Assembly (NCBI RefSeq): GCF_019402665.1
Contig: NZ_VSST01000021.1
Coordinates: 44,145 to 108,144 of the forward strand
DNA: 64,000 nt
Origin: Bradyrhizobium canariense
GTDB lineage: Bacteria > Pseudomonadota > Alphaproteobacteria > Rhizobiales > Xanthobacteraceae
Direction of reading: 5' to 3'
Made by a program: the position numbers and the translations under genes. This document shows, piece by piece, positions 1-8,397 of the stretch (its first letter is position 1; each line of letters opens with the position of its first letter). The notes beneath the pieces are model-generated. The model saw nothing but the letters and a program-made list of their open reading frames with translations. It had not been told where the DNA came from and made no database searches.

Positions 1-16
1 GGGTGTCGAGCAAGGT

Positions 17-1231
17 CTATTCCTCGATCAGGACGAACCGCCCGCCCTTGATCTGAGACAGGAACGTGGAACGCTTGTCGAGACCAAGATGGTCGGATGA
101 GGTAATGTTGAAGACGCCGTTCACGCCCGGCCACTCGCGCGTCTTCTCCATGGCGTCCTTGATCGCCACGCGCGTGCCAGCGAGATCATCGCGCATGGCT
201 GCGCCCTCGGACATATTCTGATATGCGTTCACGGCGAGCAGCATTGCGTCCCATGACTGCCCCGCGAACAGGTCGACCTTGCCCTTGCCGTAGGTCCCGT
301 CATAGAGCTCGGCAAACTTCGCGAGCACGGGACCAAGCGGATTGTCCTTCGCGATCTGGTCATAGACGTTCAGCGCACCGACACCGATGATCGCTCCCTC
401 GACATTCGCCTTGCCGATATCGACGAAGGCGTTAATCGACGAGCCGGCCCCGTGATAGATTGGCCCAGTGTACCCAACTCGCTTGAGCGCCTCATGGGCA
501 AGATCAGCAGACGGCGGGATCGCATGGATGTAGATTGCGTCCAATCCCGCCTGCTTGAGGCGCAGCGCCTGCGGCGTGAAATTTGTATCCTGCCGCGCAA
601 AGCGCTCGGCTGATGCGAAATCGATACCGGTCTCCTTTGCGACGGTTTGTAACTCCTTGAGACCACCCTCGCCATAGGCATCTTCCAAACCGAAGAAGCC
701 GATCTTGTTGATGCCGTGACGCTTCATGTAATTGAGCGTGCGCTGGAGCATCAATTTATCGGACGTGGGCGTCTTGAACGTGAACGGGCGATCAGCTGCC
801 GGCTCGACGATCGCGGCGTTCGAAGCCATGGAGATCATGGTGATCTTCGCGGCTTTTACCGTGTCGAGGATGGCCATCGAGCTTGGTGTGGTCGTGCAGC
901 AAACGACGACATGGGCCTTGTCTTCCTCGATCGCTTTGCGTGTCAGGCTGACAGCCTTGGTCGGATCTGAACCGTCATCATAGGAAATGACCTTGACCCT
1001 GAAGGGCAAGTCGGTGCGCGCAGACCAGATCTTGTCGAACAGCGCCACTGCATTGCGCTCTGGCGCACCCAGCGCCGAGGCAGCTCCTGTCACTGAAACG
1101 ATAGCTGCGATACGCAGCTCGGGCTTCTCCTGGGCGGATGCCGCCTGAGGCCCAACGAGTCCCACAGCCGCCGCGGAAATGAATGCGCATAGGCTGGCTG
1201 CGATGCGGGCACGCGTCACGGTCTTGCTCAT
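17..1231 (-). CDS. Branched-chain amino acid-type ABC transporter periplasmic binding protein
   Basis: Type I periplasmic binding protein (LivJ/LivK, Peripla_BP_6 family) of about 404 residues that delivers a small solute to a Liv-type membrane transporter. A Sec signal peptide ends near AASAQ, and the mature protein opens with LRIAAIVSVTG, typical of the family. I place the start at 1231 because GAGGG lies 6 bases before that ATG; an ATG 27 bases further upstream has no ribosome-binding site. No permease or ATPase gene follows inside the window, so its partners lie beyond the left edge or elsewhere. The gene is divergent from the flavin reductase at 1420, and the shared intergenic region carries two candidate Crp/Fnr-type operators. 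The ligand cannot be told from sequence; context suggests a substrate of the nearby monooxygenase. Confidence 0.9.
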   Translation of the reverse strand: MSKTVTRARIAASLCAFISAAAVGLVGPQAASAQEKPELRIAAIVSVTGAASALGAPERNAVALFDKIWSARTDLPFRVKVISYDDGSDPTKAVSLTRKAIEEDKAHVVVCCTTTPSSMAILDTVKAAKITMISMASNAAIVEPAADRPFTFKTPTSDKLMLQRTLNYMKRHGINKIGFFGLEDAYGEGGLKELQTVAKETGIDFASAERFARQDTNFTPQALRLKQAGLDAIYIHAIPPSADLAHEALKRVGYTGPIYHGAGSSINAFVDIGKANVEGAIIGVGALNVYDQIAKDNPLGPVLAKFAELYDGTYGKGKVDLFAGQSWDAMLLAVNAYQNMSEGAAMRDDLAGTRVAIKDAMEKTREWPGVNGVFNITSSDHLGLDKRSTFLSQIKGGRFVLIEE

Positions 1232-1290
1232 GGAATCCCTCAGGGTTGCTGATGACATTCACACTGTGGCATCAGCGAGCATCCCCGGGC

Positions 1291-1306
1291 TGTATCTGCG
1301 GATACA
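1291..1306. promoter_or_regulatory. Candidate Crp/Fnr-type operator, site 1
   Basis: A perfect inverted repeat TGTATC-TGCG-GATACA lies between the divergent binding-protein and flavin-reductase genes. Its 16-bp size and two-fold symmetry fit a Crp/Fnr-family dimer. A near-identical repeat lies between the Crp-like gene and the monooxygenase gene (2648-2663). Binding is inferred. Confidence 0.5.
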
Positions 1307-1331
1307 TCCGCAATGAATACAGCTATCCCTA

Positions 1332-1347
1332 TGTGCTCCCAGATACA
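1332..1347. promoter_or_regulatory. Candidate Crp/Fnr-type operator, site 2 (one degenerate arm)
   Basis: TGTGCT-CCCA-GATACA keeps the right arm of site 1 exactly and has a partly matching left arm. Its centre is 41 bp from that of site 1, about four helical turns, so two dimers could sit on the same face of the DNA. Confidence 0.35.
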
Positions 1348-1419
1348 GCCGGCACACTTTCCAGCGGATAATCGTGCCCTTGAAACGGACATCCAATCGA
1401 TCTGACAAGAGCCGCTCAA

Positions 1420-1950
1420 ATGAATGGCAGTACGGCTGAAGATTTTCGCAGGTTATTTCGGCGCCTGACCACCGGCGTCACCTTGATAGCAGTGGCCGGG
1501 GAAAATGCCCCCGCTGGCATGACCGTCAATTCGCTTACTCCGGTCAGTCTTGATCCACCCCTGCTCCTCTTCTGTGCATCCTTGACCAGCGCGACGGCCA
1601 AACGCATCGCGAGCGTCGGCGCATTTTCCGTGAATATCCTTGCAGGCCACCAGCAGGATGTCTCGATGCATCACGCTGGCCGTCCTCTCGCAAACCCCAC
1701 ATGGTGTTGGCGGCAGAGCAGCGGCGTACCTTGGGTCGACGGCGCAAACGCGATCTTTCGTTGTCACCTCGTCGAGGACTACCCTGGAGGTGACCATCGC
1801 ATCCTAATCGGTCAGATCGATGAAATGTTCGGTCCCGATACCGTCGCGACGCCGCTGCTCTACCACGGCGGAAGATATGCCCGCCTGCCATATGAGGATG
1901 GGGATGTCTCGAACATGGCGCGAACCGAGGATCTCTGGTGGACCGGCTAA
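1420..1950 (+). CDS. Flavin reductase family protein (FMN reductase component)
   Basis: A 176-residue flavin reductase-like domain protein of the HpaC/RutF/NtaB type, which uses NAD(P)H to reduce free FMN or FAD for a partner monooxygenase. The family pattern is clear: TTGVTLIA near residue 18, then GMTVNSLTPVSLDPPLLLFC near 35-55, GDHRILIGQI in the second half, and a closing LLYHGGRYARL. The length is normal. The ribosome-binding site before the ATG is weak. The likely partner is the acyl-CoA-dehydrogenase-fold monooxygenase at 2724-3947, which needs reduced flavin from outside. Both genes have the same kind of palindrome upstream, suggesting common control by the Crp-like regulator between them. 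The partnership is inferred from context. Confidence 0.9.
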   Translation: MNGSTAEDFRRLFRRLTTGVTLIAVAGENAPAGMTVNSLTPVSLDPPLLLFCASLTSATAKRIASVGAFSVNILAGHQQDVSMHHAGRPLANPTWCWRQSSGVPWVDGANAIFRCHLVEDYPGGDHRILIGQIDEMFGPDTVATPLLYHGGRYARLPYEDGDVSNMARTEDLWWTG

Positions 1951-1954
1951 AAGC

Positions 1955-2620
1955 TCAGGTCTCCGCGTTGTTCGCGAGGATGGTAAACCCGTCCTCGCTA
2001 GACAGCATTCCCTTCTCACGTAGCCTGCCCATCGTTCGCGTAACGGTGACACGAGACGTGCCCGTCATCGACGCAATCTGTTCATGCGTCAGGTGTGTGA
2101 TGATCTTGCGGCCACGCTCGTGATCGATCGCAAACATCTGGCTCAGGCGGCGCAGCAACTCCAAGATCCGATCCTCAGGATCATTCGAAACCAGATGCTC
2201 CAGGCGCAAGGCGAGAATTCGCTGTTTGAGGCTGGTCAGCCGCAACATCGCCAAGGCCAGTTCGGGGTCCGCTCGCAGCAGGGGCTCGATCCGGGCAGTA
2301 TCAAATTCGAGGGCCTCGGTGGGCTCGATGGCGACGGCTGTGGAAAACCGGGGGAGCCCGTCGAACGCGGCCCCTTCTCCGCACAGCGCGTTCGGTCCCA
2401 TGTTTTCGAGCACGACCTCGGTGCCGTCTCTTCTGAAGATTGACACTTGCACAAGCCCGGATTTGACAAAGTAAAAGCACGTACTGACGTCATCTTGCCG
2501 ATAGAGCTGCTCTCCTTCGGCAAAGCGGCGCACCCGCACCTTGCCTTCGAAGGATAGAAGCTTGGCAGCGAGGGCATCCGTCATCCGCCAAGTGGCGGTG
2601 GCTTTTTTTGACATCGTCAC
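1955..2620 (-). CDS. Crp/Fnr family transcriptional regulator
   Basis: A 221-residue regulator with an N-terminal cyclic-nucleotide-binding-like beta-roll (about residues 20-130; motifs GEQLYRQDD and FYFVKSGLVQVS) and a C-terminal Crp-type helix-turn-helix (about 160-215; LTHEQIASMTGTSRVTVTRTMGRL). The Fnr iron-sulfur cysteines are absent, and I do not see a convincing cAMP phosphate-binding cassette, so the effector is unknown. It is convergent with the flavin reductase, whose stop lies only 4 bp away, and divergent from the monooxygenase. The repeat CGTATC-CGGC-GATACA lies just upstream of its start, compatible with autoregulation. The recognition helix (SRVTVTR) resembles those of Crp/Fnr relatives that read TGT or TTG half-sites. 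Confidence 0.93.
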   Translation of the reverse strand: MTMSKKATATWRMTDALAAKLLSFEGKVRVRRFAEGEQLYRQDDVSTCFYFVKSGLVQVSIFRRDGTEVVLENMGPNALCGEGAAFDGLPRFSTAVAIEPTEALEFDTARIEPLLRADPELALAMLRLTSLKQRILALRLEHLVSNDPEDRILELLRRLSQMFAIDHERGRKIITHLTHEQIASMTGTSRVTVTRTMGRLREKGMLSSEDGFTILANNAET

Positions 2621-2647
2621 CGCTCATGCTTCGAAGAATCACCCGGC

Positions 2648-2663
2648 CGTATCCGGCGATACA
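2648..2663. promoter_or_regulatory. Candidate Crp/Fnr-type operator between regulator and monooxygenase
   Basis: CGTATC-CGGC-GATACA differs in one arm base from the perfect repeat at 1291-1306. It lies 28 bp upstream of the Crp-like gene start and 61 bp before the monooxygenase start, so one site could serve both divergent genes. Confidence 0.45.
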
Positions 2664-2723
2664 GCGCGTCGCGAACGGCTCAGGTACGAAGGGGCCATGA
2701 TAGCGCGACAGGAGGCAATCGCA

Positions 2724-3947
2724 ATGGTTTTGGCTCAACGGAGCGCCGATGACGCGCAACCGGGCGTGCGCGCGGCCGAGATGGCCGTGGAAAGGACGGC
2801 CGCCCTCGTGCCGTGGCTCAGCGAGCAGGCGGCGCGGATCGAAGAGACGCGACGAATCCCGGACGATGTCGCTGAACGCCTGTTCGACACACGACTGTTC
2901 GATCTGATGCGCCCCTCGCACTTCGGCGGATTTGGCGTGTCGCCGCGCTTTGCATGGGAAGCGACCTTCCACGTCGCCAAAGCCTGCTCATCGTGCGCGT
3001 GGCTTGCGGGACTGACCAGCGCCAACATCATCATGCTCGGCAAGTTTTCGGCCGAGGCGCAAAAGGAGCTGTTCGCGCCCGGCGTATCGCCGATCGTTCC
3101 GATGTTGACCGGCGGCGTGGGACAGGACATCAAGATCGAATCCGCCGATGGCGGTATCGTTTTGAGTGGGCGGTGGAGGTATGCTTCCGGCGTAGACGTG
3201 TCCGATTGGTTGGGCCTTCTCATCAACATTCCCGGCGAAGGCCCCGCCCCTTCTGCCCACGTCGTTCTCGTCCCTCAGTCCGAATTTGCGGTCGATCACC
3301 AAAGCTGGCGCGTGATGGGGATGCGCGGCACCGGCAGCAAGAACATCAGCCTCGGAAAGACGTTCGTTCCCTCCCACCGCTTCATGAACTGGGCCGAACT
3401 GCAAGCCGGAAAGAAGCATCCGAGCTGCCCGAATACCGAACCGGTCTACGACTTCCCATTGAATACGGCCAACGCAATGTCGGTCCTGGCCCCGACGCTT
3501 GGCGTGGCGAGTGCGTGCAGCGAGGAAAGCATCAGGATCATTCGCGCCCGCGTGAGCTCGGGTAATCAGCAGGCACAGATCAACGACAAGATCGCGCAGG
3601 TCGATGCAGGTACCAGCGCCGCCACCATGAGCTTTTTGCGCGATTTCCTGCTTTCCGAGACGGCAGCAATCGAACGACAGATTCGTCGGAGCGGGACTCT
3701 TTCGCTCGAGGAACGAGGTCTTAGCCGCACCAAAGTTGCGATCGCCTCGCGTCAGGCGCTGGTCTCTGCCCAACGGCTGTTTGCTGCGCTGGGCGGATCG
3801 CTACTTCCTGAAGGCACCCGGATCGAGCGGTTGTTCCGCGACATCCACGCCATGAGCTCGCATTTCCTGCTGCAGCCCGAACCGATCGCAGAGGCGTACG
3901 GCCGCTCGCTGCTCGGCCTCGAACTGCCGCCAGGAACGCGTCTCTGA
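2724..3947 (+). CDS. Acyl-CoA dehydrogenase-fold flavin-dependent monooxygenase (HsaA/HpaH C2-like)
   Basis: About 407 residues with the acyl-CoA dehydrogenase fold, most like the oxygenase components of two-component reduced-flavin monooxygenases (HsaA; 4-hydroxyphenylacetate hydroxylase C2 of the Acinetobacter type). Seen in order: an N-terminal helical domain (RIPDDVAERLFDTRLFDLMRP), a central beta domain with SGRWRYASGVDVSDWLG and WRVMGMRGTGSKN, and a C-terminal four-helix domain. I use the start at 2724, which has a perfect AGGAGG 8 bases upstream; an in-frame ATG at 2697 is also possible. It would hydroxylate a substrate with O2 and reduced flavin from the reductase at 1420. A RidA-type gene follows 25 bp downstream, as in several nitrogen-compound catabolic clusters. 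The substrate is unknown. Confidence 0.85.
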   Translation: MVLAQRSADDAQPGVRAAEMAVERTAALVPWLSEQAARIEETRRIPDDVAERLFDTRLFDLMRPSHFGGFGVSPRFAWEATFHVAKACSSCAWLAGLTSANIIMLGKFSAEAQKELFAPGVSPIVPMLTGGVGQDIKIESADGGIVLSGRWRYASGVDVSDWLGLLINIPGEGPAPSAHVVLVPQSEFAVDHQSWRVMGMRGTGSKNISLGKTFVPSHRFMNWAELQAGKKHPSCPNTEPVYDFPLNTANAMSVLAPTLGVASACSEESIRIIRARVSSGNQQAQINDKIAQVDAGTSAATMSFLRDFLLSETAAIERQIRRSGTLSLEERGLSRTKVAIASRQALVSAQRLFAALGGSLLPEGTRIERLFRDIHAMSSHFLLQPEPIAEAYGRSLLGLELPPGTRL

Positions 3948-3972
3948 TCAAGGCCACCACGAAAGGACCCTC

Positions 3973-4386
3973 ATGACAAAGACAACCTACAGCTCCAAGA
4001 GCCCGATCTTCGCTGCCGCCGGCGGAGGGTCGATTTTTGACAAGTTTCAGTATTCGTCGGCGGTGAAGGCAGGCGGCCTCGTTTTCATTGCCGGACAGAT
4101 CGGCCTCAATCCCGATGGATCCATGCCTGATACATCCGAGCAGCAGTTCGTCAATGCGTTCGAACGGCTCAAGCTCGTTGTGGAGGACGCCGGAAGCCAG
4201 ATGAGCGATCTGGTCGAGCTCGTCTCCTATCACGTCGGCCTGAACTCGCATTTGGCCGACTTCATGAGGGTGAAAGAAAAATACGTTCCGGCGCCGTTTC
4301 CGACCTGGACGATTCTTGACATCGCCGGTCTGGCACGTCCGGGCCTCATCATCGAGATCAAGGCCGTTGCCGTTGCACGAAACTGA
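3973..4386 (+). CDS. RidA/YjgF family protein
   Basis: A 137-residue Rid-family protein. The fold signature is clear: YSSAVKAGGLVFIAGQIGLNPDG near residues 26-48 and GLIIEIKAVAVA at the C-terminus. Archetypal RidA hydrolyses reactive 2-aminoacrylate-type enamines and imines using an arginine shortly before the C-terminal IEIEA motif. I do not see that arginine at the expected alignment position (a G-L-A-R-P run occupies the region), so it may belong to a Rid subgroup without imine deaminase activity. It follows the monooxygenase by 25 bp and is probably co-transcribed. Rid proteins accompany reduced-flavin monooxygenases in the Rut pyrimidine pathway (RutC), so a role with an aminoacrylate-like intermediate is plausible. 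A strong terminator follows. Confidence 0.88.
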   Translation: MTKTTYSSKSPIFAAAGGGSIFDKFQYSSAVKAGGLVFIAGQIGLNPDGSMPDTSEQQFVNAFERLKLVVEDAGSQMSDLVELVSYHVGLNSHLADFMRVKEKYVPAPFPTWTILDIAGLARPGLIIEIKAVAVARN

Positions 4387-4417
4387 GCACAAGCACTGAT
4401 CGCTTCCTCCCAGACTT

Positions 4418-4452
4418 GGATCGGGGCAGATCGGTCCCGATCCATTTTTTTT
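4418..4452 (+). terminator. Rho-independent terminator after the monooxygenase-Rid operon
   Basis: Eight-base stem GGATCGGG (4418-4425) pairs with CCCGATCC (4436-4443) over a 10-nt loop, followed by A and eight T. It lies 32 bp after the Rid stop codon and in front of the convergent second Rid gene. Confidence 0.85.
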
Positions 4453-4519
4453 GGCCGTTAGTCCGCCAGCTGAGGACCTGGTCGAGAGGATCGCCGATCT
4501 CGTTGACGGTTGGAAGCCG

Positions 4520-4903
4520 CTACGAACGCAGCCCAACGACGGCCTCAACTTCGATCAACATTCCAGGAATCGTAAACGCCGCTATCCCGACAAGCGTACT
4601 TGCGGGCCTGCATGAGCCAAACACCTTCTTGCGAACCTCATTGACCTTGCTCCGGTCATTCACGTCCTTGAGAAAGACGTTGATCTTCAGGACATCGGAG
4701 AATGAGGCGCCGGCCGCGGCAAGAACCTCGGCCATATTTTCAAACACCTTCCGGGCCTGCTCGCTGATATCGTCGCTCACGACACTCATATCCGCGTTCA
4801 GCGGCGACACACCGGACACGAACAGCAAATCTCCCCAGCGAACCGCGTCCGTATAATGACTGACCGGCTCGTGCAGAGACTCTACCCTAAATTCTTGTCG
4901 CAT
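4520..4903 (-). CDS. Second RidA/YjgF family protein
   Basis: A 127-residue Rid-family protein with motifs HYTDAVRWGDLLFVSGVSPLN near residues 16-36, FENMAEVLAAAG in the middle, and PGMLIEVEAVVGL at the end. The catalytic arginine of archetypal RidA is missing (AAFTIPGML at that position), so ordinary imine hydrolysis is doubtful. It differs strongly from the Rid protein at 3973 and is not a recent duplicate. It lies 42 bp downstream of the GntR regulator on the same strand and is probably in one operon with it. Rid members lacking the arginine are often found in catabolic operons with unknown roles. Confidence 0.85.
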   Translation of the reverse strand: MRQEFRVESLHEPVSHYTDAVRWGDLLFVSGVSPLNADMSVVSDDISEQARKVFENMAEVLAAAGASFSDVLKINVFLKDVNDRSKVNEVRKKVFGSCRPASTLVGIAAFTIPGMLIEVEAVVGLRS

Positions 4904-4945
4904 TTGAATTCCTGACTTGAGCTGGCTGTGGGAGATGCCCTGTTG

Positions 4946-5626
4946 TCAATTCGACAGCGCGTCCGCGCTCATGAATATGCTGGCTTGAATTGCATCGCGC
5001 GTGCGCATGATGTGCAGTGAGAGGATGTTGCAAGCGGTCTCCTTGTCTCGCCTGAGTGCGGCGGCAACCAAGGCGTCCTCCTCCTCGGTGAGCGAGACCA
5101 GCTGTTGAGGCTCCAATCTCGCTGCACGACGGTAGCGATCGAAATGATCGTACAAGCCAAGGCAAAAGCGCAAAAGCCATGGCGATCCACATCCTTCGAC
5201 GAGGCTGAGGTGCAGGGCTCGATGTCGTCGCTCCCATTCCGCCCCGATCTTCTGTGCGCCGCTCTCGACCTGGCGCGAGATCAATCCGAAATGATGGTGG
5301 CGTTTCACCAACTCGCCTTCCCAGTCCTCGCTGCCTTTCTCAATCGAAAGAGCGAGCGCATTCGTTTCGATCTCTGAGCGCCGCGCTGCAAGATCGAGCA
5401 AATCCGCTTCCGTGAGGGCTCCTGCACGAAAGCCTCGCTGACCCGAAAGCAGCAGAAAACCCTCCGAGCTGAGACGAAACATCGCCTCCCGAAGCGGGCT
5501 CGTACTCGCTCCATACCTCTGCTTCATCTCCTCGACGCGCAACGGCATCCCCGGCTTGAGGACACCAGTGAGAAGGTCACCCCGCATCTTCTCGTAGATG
5601 CTTTGCGCCAGGGTCTCGTCACGCAT
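4946..5626 (-). CDS. GntR family (FadR/FCD subfamily) transcriptional regulator
   Basis: About 226 residues: an N-terminal winged helix-turn-helix (IYEKMRGDLLTGVLKPGMPLRVEEMKQRYG then STSPLREAMFRLSSEGFL) and an all-helical FCD ligand-binding domain with the usual histidines (KRHHHFG; HRALHLSLVEG; LSLHIMRTRDA). I chose 5626 because GGAG lies 6 bases before that ATG; an ATG at 5653 is less well supported. It is divergent from the amino-acid ABC transporter starting at 5811, which it most likely controls. The 184-bp shared region contains the palindrome TTTCGAAA at 5721-5728. The FCD domain normally binds a small carboxylate, so the inducer is probably the transported acid or a breakdown product. 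Confidence 0.92.
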   Translation of the reverse strand: MRDETLAQSIYEKMRGDLLTGVLKPGMPLRVEEMKQRYGASTSPLREAMFRLSSEGFLLLSGQRGFRAGALTEADLLDLAARRSEIETNALALSIEKGSEDWEGELVKRHHHFGLISRQVESGAQKIGAEWERRHRALHLSLVEGCGSPWLLRFCLGLYDHFDRYRRAARLEPQQLVSLTEEEDALVAAALRRDKETACNILSLHIMRTRDAIQASIFMSADALSN

Positions 5627-5720
5627 TTGAAACTCCAATTTCGCCTTCAGCATATCGCAGATTCCCGGGTGCCGATGACCAAATTTCCATCATCACCTGC
5701 TTATTGCACAATCACCGTAT

Positions 5721-5728
5721 TTTCGAAA
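5721..5728. promoter_or_regulatory. Short AT-flanked palindrome in the GntR/ABC transporter intergenic region
   Basis: TTTCGAAA lies roughly midway between the divergent GntR gene and the amino-acid transporter operon. It is the only clear two-fold symmetric element I found there. An eight-base palindrome is weak evidence, so it is only a candidate operator. Confidence 0.2.
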
Positions 5729-5810
5729 TTATCCGCTTTGCATTGTTATTGCTGGTGAATTTCACGTGGCATGCTTCCTGCTAAACCGCCTTCGTCAACT
5801 GGAGGACAAT

Positions 5811-6608
5811 ATGCGAAACACTGTTCGAGCGATTGCTGCCACAGCATTTCTGGCGCTTGCGACCCATGCTGAAGCCGAGAGCGATGCACCGGTGACGCCC
5901 GGCACTCTGACCTATGGGACAGCCGCAACATATCCGCCGTTCCAGTCCGTCGAGGATGGCAAAATCGCCGGCTTCAGCGTCGACCACGCCGAGGCGATAG
6001 CAGCCAAGCTGGGCTTGAAGACCGCCATTGTGAATCTGGATTTCGGCGGCCTGATACCGGCGCTGCAAGCCAGGCGCTTCGACGTCATCAACTCGGCGAT
6101 GCGCGTTACCGAACAGCGAAAGGAGCAGGTCGACTTCATCCCCTACATGCGCATTGGGACCAACATTATCGTTCGTGCCGGCAATCCAAAGAACGTTAGC
6201 GGACGTGGCGACGTGTGCGGGCTCAACGTGGCTGTCGAATTGGGCAGCACGATCGAAGCTTTCGCGCGAGAGGACAACGACAATTGCGTGAAGGCTGGAA
6301 AGGCCGCGGTCAACCTGATGACGTTTCCCGGCCGACAGGAAGCTGCTCTGGCCGTCCGACAATCTCGTGCCGATGCCTTCTACGACACAACCCCGGCTGC
6401 TGTTCTGGCCCTCACCCGATCGCCGGATAGCTTCCAGATTGTTGGCGAGACGTTTGGATTCACGGAGAACGGCATCGCGCTGCGTAAAGGCGATCCCATC
6501 AAGGCCAGGATCGAGAAAGCACAGGCCGAATTGATTGCAGACGGAAGCTACGACGCTCTTCTGACGAAATACAAGTTTCCGAAGGAGGTCGCGGTCACTT
6601 CACGGTAA
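5811..6608 (+). CDS. Polar amino acid-type ABC transporter periplasmic binding protein
   Basis: About 265 residues, family 3 solute-binding protein (SBP_bac_3, HisJ/GlnH type). A Sec signal peptide of about 22 residues ends at THAEAE. The mature protein shows the family pattern: LTYGTAATYPPFQSVEDGKIAGFSVDHAEAIAAKLG, then FDVINSAMRVTEQRKEQVDF near the middle. The start at 5811 has GGAGG 6 bases upstream; the in-frame ATG at 5766 has nothing comparable. It captures a polar or charged amino acid or a close analogue in the periplasm and passes it to the permease that begins 14 bp downstream. The GntR regulator at 4946-5626 is divergent. Confidence 0.92.
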   Translation: MRNTVRAIAATAFLALATHAEAESDAPVTPGTLTYGTAATYPPFQSVEDGKIAGFSVDHAEAIAAKLGLKTAIVNLDFGGLIPALQARRFDVINSAMRVTEQRKEQVDFIPYMRIGTNIIVRAGNPKNVSGRGDVCGLNVAVELGSTIEAFAREDNDNCVKAGKAAVNLMTFPGRQEAALAVRQSRADAFYDTTPAAVLALTRSPDSFQIVGETFGFTENGIALRKGDPIKARIEKAQAELIADGSYDALLTKYKFPKEVAVTSR

Positions 6609-6622
6609 TCGCGGATCCACCG

Positions 6623-7330
6623 ATGCAGTCAATCAACATCATCATTGAATATCTGATGTCGCCGGCATTCCGGGCGGGCGCCATCGTCACGCTCGAAATA
6701 AGCATCTGCGGTCTCGTTGGAGGCCTTTTGATCGGACTCTTTCTGGCTTTGCTTCAGCAAAGCGCGGTCCCCGGCGAACGACCGTTTCGGCTTTTCTATC
6801 TGTGGTTTTTCCGTGGAACGCCGGTTCTGTTCCAGGTGATCTTCATATTCAATGTGCTTCCAGCCTTTGGCATCGTCCTGTCTGGGTTCTCCTGCGCCGT
6901 GCTGGGCCTCGCCCTCAACGAAGGGGCCAACATGAGCGAGATCCTGCGCTCCGGACTGCAATCCACAGTCAAGGGCCAGCGACTGGCCGCCCGGGCATTG
7001 GGCATGGACGAATTCCGCATTCTCAAGCTCGTGGTTTTCCCGCAAGCGATGCGCGTGGTTCTCCCACCGATCGGCAACGAATTTATCAATATGCTGCGGC
7101 TGAGTGCCCTGGTTTCCGTGATCGCCGTGCAGGAGCTCACACTGGTTGCAAATCAGGCCGCATCCTCGAGCTTCCACTATTTGGAGGCACTTTCGGCGGC
7201 GGGCATCTACTATCTTGCGATCACCACCATCTTCATGGCGCTGCAACATGTCTCTGAACGCTGGGCCGACCCCAGGTCTCGCAGGCAAGCTGTACGGAAT
7301 ATGGTTCTGAACGATGTGGAAGCGACATGA
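6623..7330 (+). CDS. Amino acid ABC transporter permease (HisQ/HisM/GlnP type)
   Basis: A 235-residue inner-membrane permease with about five transmembrane segments and the family's EAA loop ([27 protein letters not shown] near residues 125-150). The early region [20 protein letters not shown] is the normal first membrane helix. Only one permease gene is present, so the channel is presumably a homodimer. It starts 14 bp after the binding-protein gene and its end overlaps the ATPase start by 4 bp (ATGA), implying translational coupling. Confidence 0.93.
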   Translation: MQSINIIIEYLMSPAFRAGAIVTLEISICGLVGGLLIGLFLALLQQSAVPGERPFRLFYLWFFRGTPVLFQVIFIFNVLPAFGIVLSGFSCAVLGLALNEGANMSEILRSGLQSTVKGQRLAARALGMDEFRILKLVVFPQAMRVVLPPIGNEFINMLRLSALVSVIAVQELTLVANQAASSSFHYLEALSAAGIYYLAITTIFMALQHVSERWADPRSRRQAVRNMVLNDVEAT

Positions 7331-8076
7331 GCACAGCCAAAGACATTCTCCTTGAGGTCGCCGCGCTTCACCACGCCTACGGAACTGGCCGCGCCACCTT
7401 GAATGGCGTCTCGTTCTCCCTCGCGCGCGGCGAAACCTTGTGTGTCATAGGCCCGTCCGGCTCCGGCAAATCAACGCTGGTGCGGTGTATCAACGCGCTC
7501 GAACCCATAAAAGGCGGGCGCATCGTCTTTCAAGGACAACATGTGACCGGATCCGAGCGACAAGCAAAAGCGATGCGCCGGCGCATCGGCATGGTGTTTC
7601 AGTCGTTCGAGCTGTTTACGCATCTGACGGCGGTCGAAAACGTCGCTCTCGCTCCCATCAATGTTTTGGGCGTGGAGAAAACCGCCGCGTTCCGTCAGGC
7701 TCTGTCCTTGCTTGATCGCGTCGATCTCAAGGACAAGTTCGACAGATTCCCGGATGAGCTGTCAGGCGGCCAGCAACAACGAGTCGCGATCGCACGCGCG
7801 CTGGCCATGGAGCCCGCGCTGATGTTGTTCGATGAACCAACCTCTGCACTCGATCCGGAAACGGTGCGAGAGGTCCTCGACGTCATTGCGTCGCTCAAGA
7901 GAACGGGCATGACCAGCATTGTCGTCACCCATGAAATGGAGTTCGCGCGCAGCGTCGCCGACCGTATCATCTTTATGGATGCCGGAGAGATAGTCGAAGA
8001 GGGGCGCCCTCACGATTTTTTTTCTGCACCACGTAGCAATCGAGCTCGGCGTTTTCTGAATTTTCAGAACTCGTAA
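7327..8076 (+). CDS. Amino acid ABC transporter ATP-binding protein (GlnQ/HisP type)
   Basis: A 249-residue ABC ATPase that energises the importer made with the two preceding genes. Walker [10 protein letters not shown] near residues 42-50, Q-loop MVFQSFELF near 90, signature [15 protein letters not shown] near 145-160, Walker [13 protein letters not shown] near 165-176, and the switch histidine in VTHEM near 200. All catalytic residues are intact and the length is normal. It ends the operon; the DNA downstream is decayed coding sequence. No terminator was recognised directly after it. Confidence 0.95.
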   Translation: MSTAKDILLEVAALHHAYGTGRATLNGVSFSLARGETLCVIGPSGSGKSTLVRCINALEPIKGGRIVFQGQHVTGSERQAKAMRRRIGMVFQSFELFTHLTAVENVALAPINVLGVEKTAAFRQALSLLDRVDLKDKFDRFPDELSGGQQQRVAIARALAMEPALMLFDEPTSALDPETVREVLDVIASLKRTGMTSIVVTHEMEFARSVADRIIFMDAGEIVEEGRPHDFFSAPRSNRARRFLNFQNS

Positions 8077-8105
8077 TTTGTGCAGGTACCGGCCGCGACG
8101 GCTCG

Positions 8106-8285
8106 TCAACGTCCTGCTTCGCGTTCGATCTTTAGGCGCTCTTCGGCTCCGCGACGTAGATACTCTAATTGGTCAAGCAAACCTTGCGGATCGACCAGAG
8201 GATTCGGGTCGCCTGGCTTGCGTTCGGCCGCGTTCCTCACGAAGCTCGGTCAAGCCATTGGGGAATGGATGCTTGTGAGATGAAC
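8106..8285 (-). pseudogene. C-terminal remnant of an unidentified, possibly MBL-fold, enzyme
   Basis: On the minus strand a frame without an upstream start encodes FVRNAAERKPGDPNPLV followed by a charged helix ending at 8106. It has the character of a natural protein C-terminus; the GDPNPLVDP stretch recalls some metallo-beta-lactamase-fold hydrolases. An in-frame stop (8250-8252) separates it from LTSIHSPMA upstream. No intact gene can be built, so this is probably the tail of a lost gene. The family assignment is tentative. Confidence 0.3.
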
Positions 8286-8397
8286 GGAGCGAGTGGGCTG
8301 GAATCCCCGGCTTGCAGCCGCCCAAGTAAGGAACAATTGTACACTTCGGCACTTAGCTGATTCCTTTGTTGTCGAGGAAGTACCGTGGATCGCAATT

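Noticed and set aside
3721..4548. Minus-strand ORF of 275 codons
   Set aside because: Antisense to the monooxygenase end and a Rid gene, and it runs across a strong terminator.
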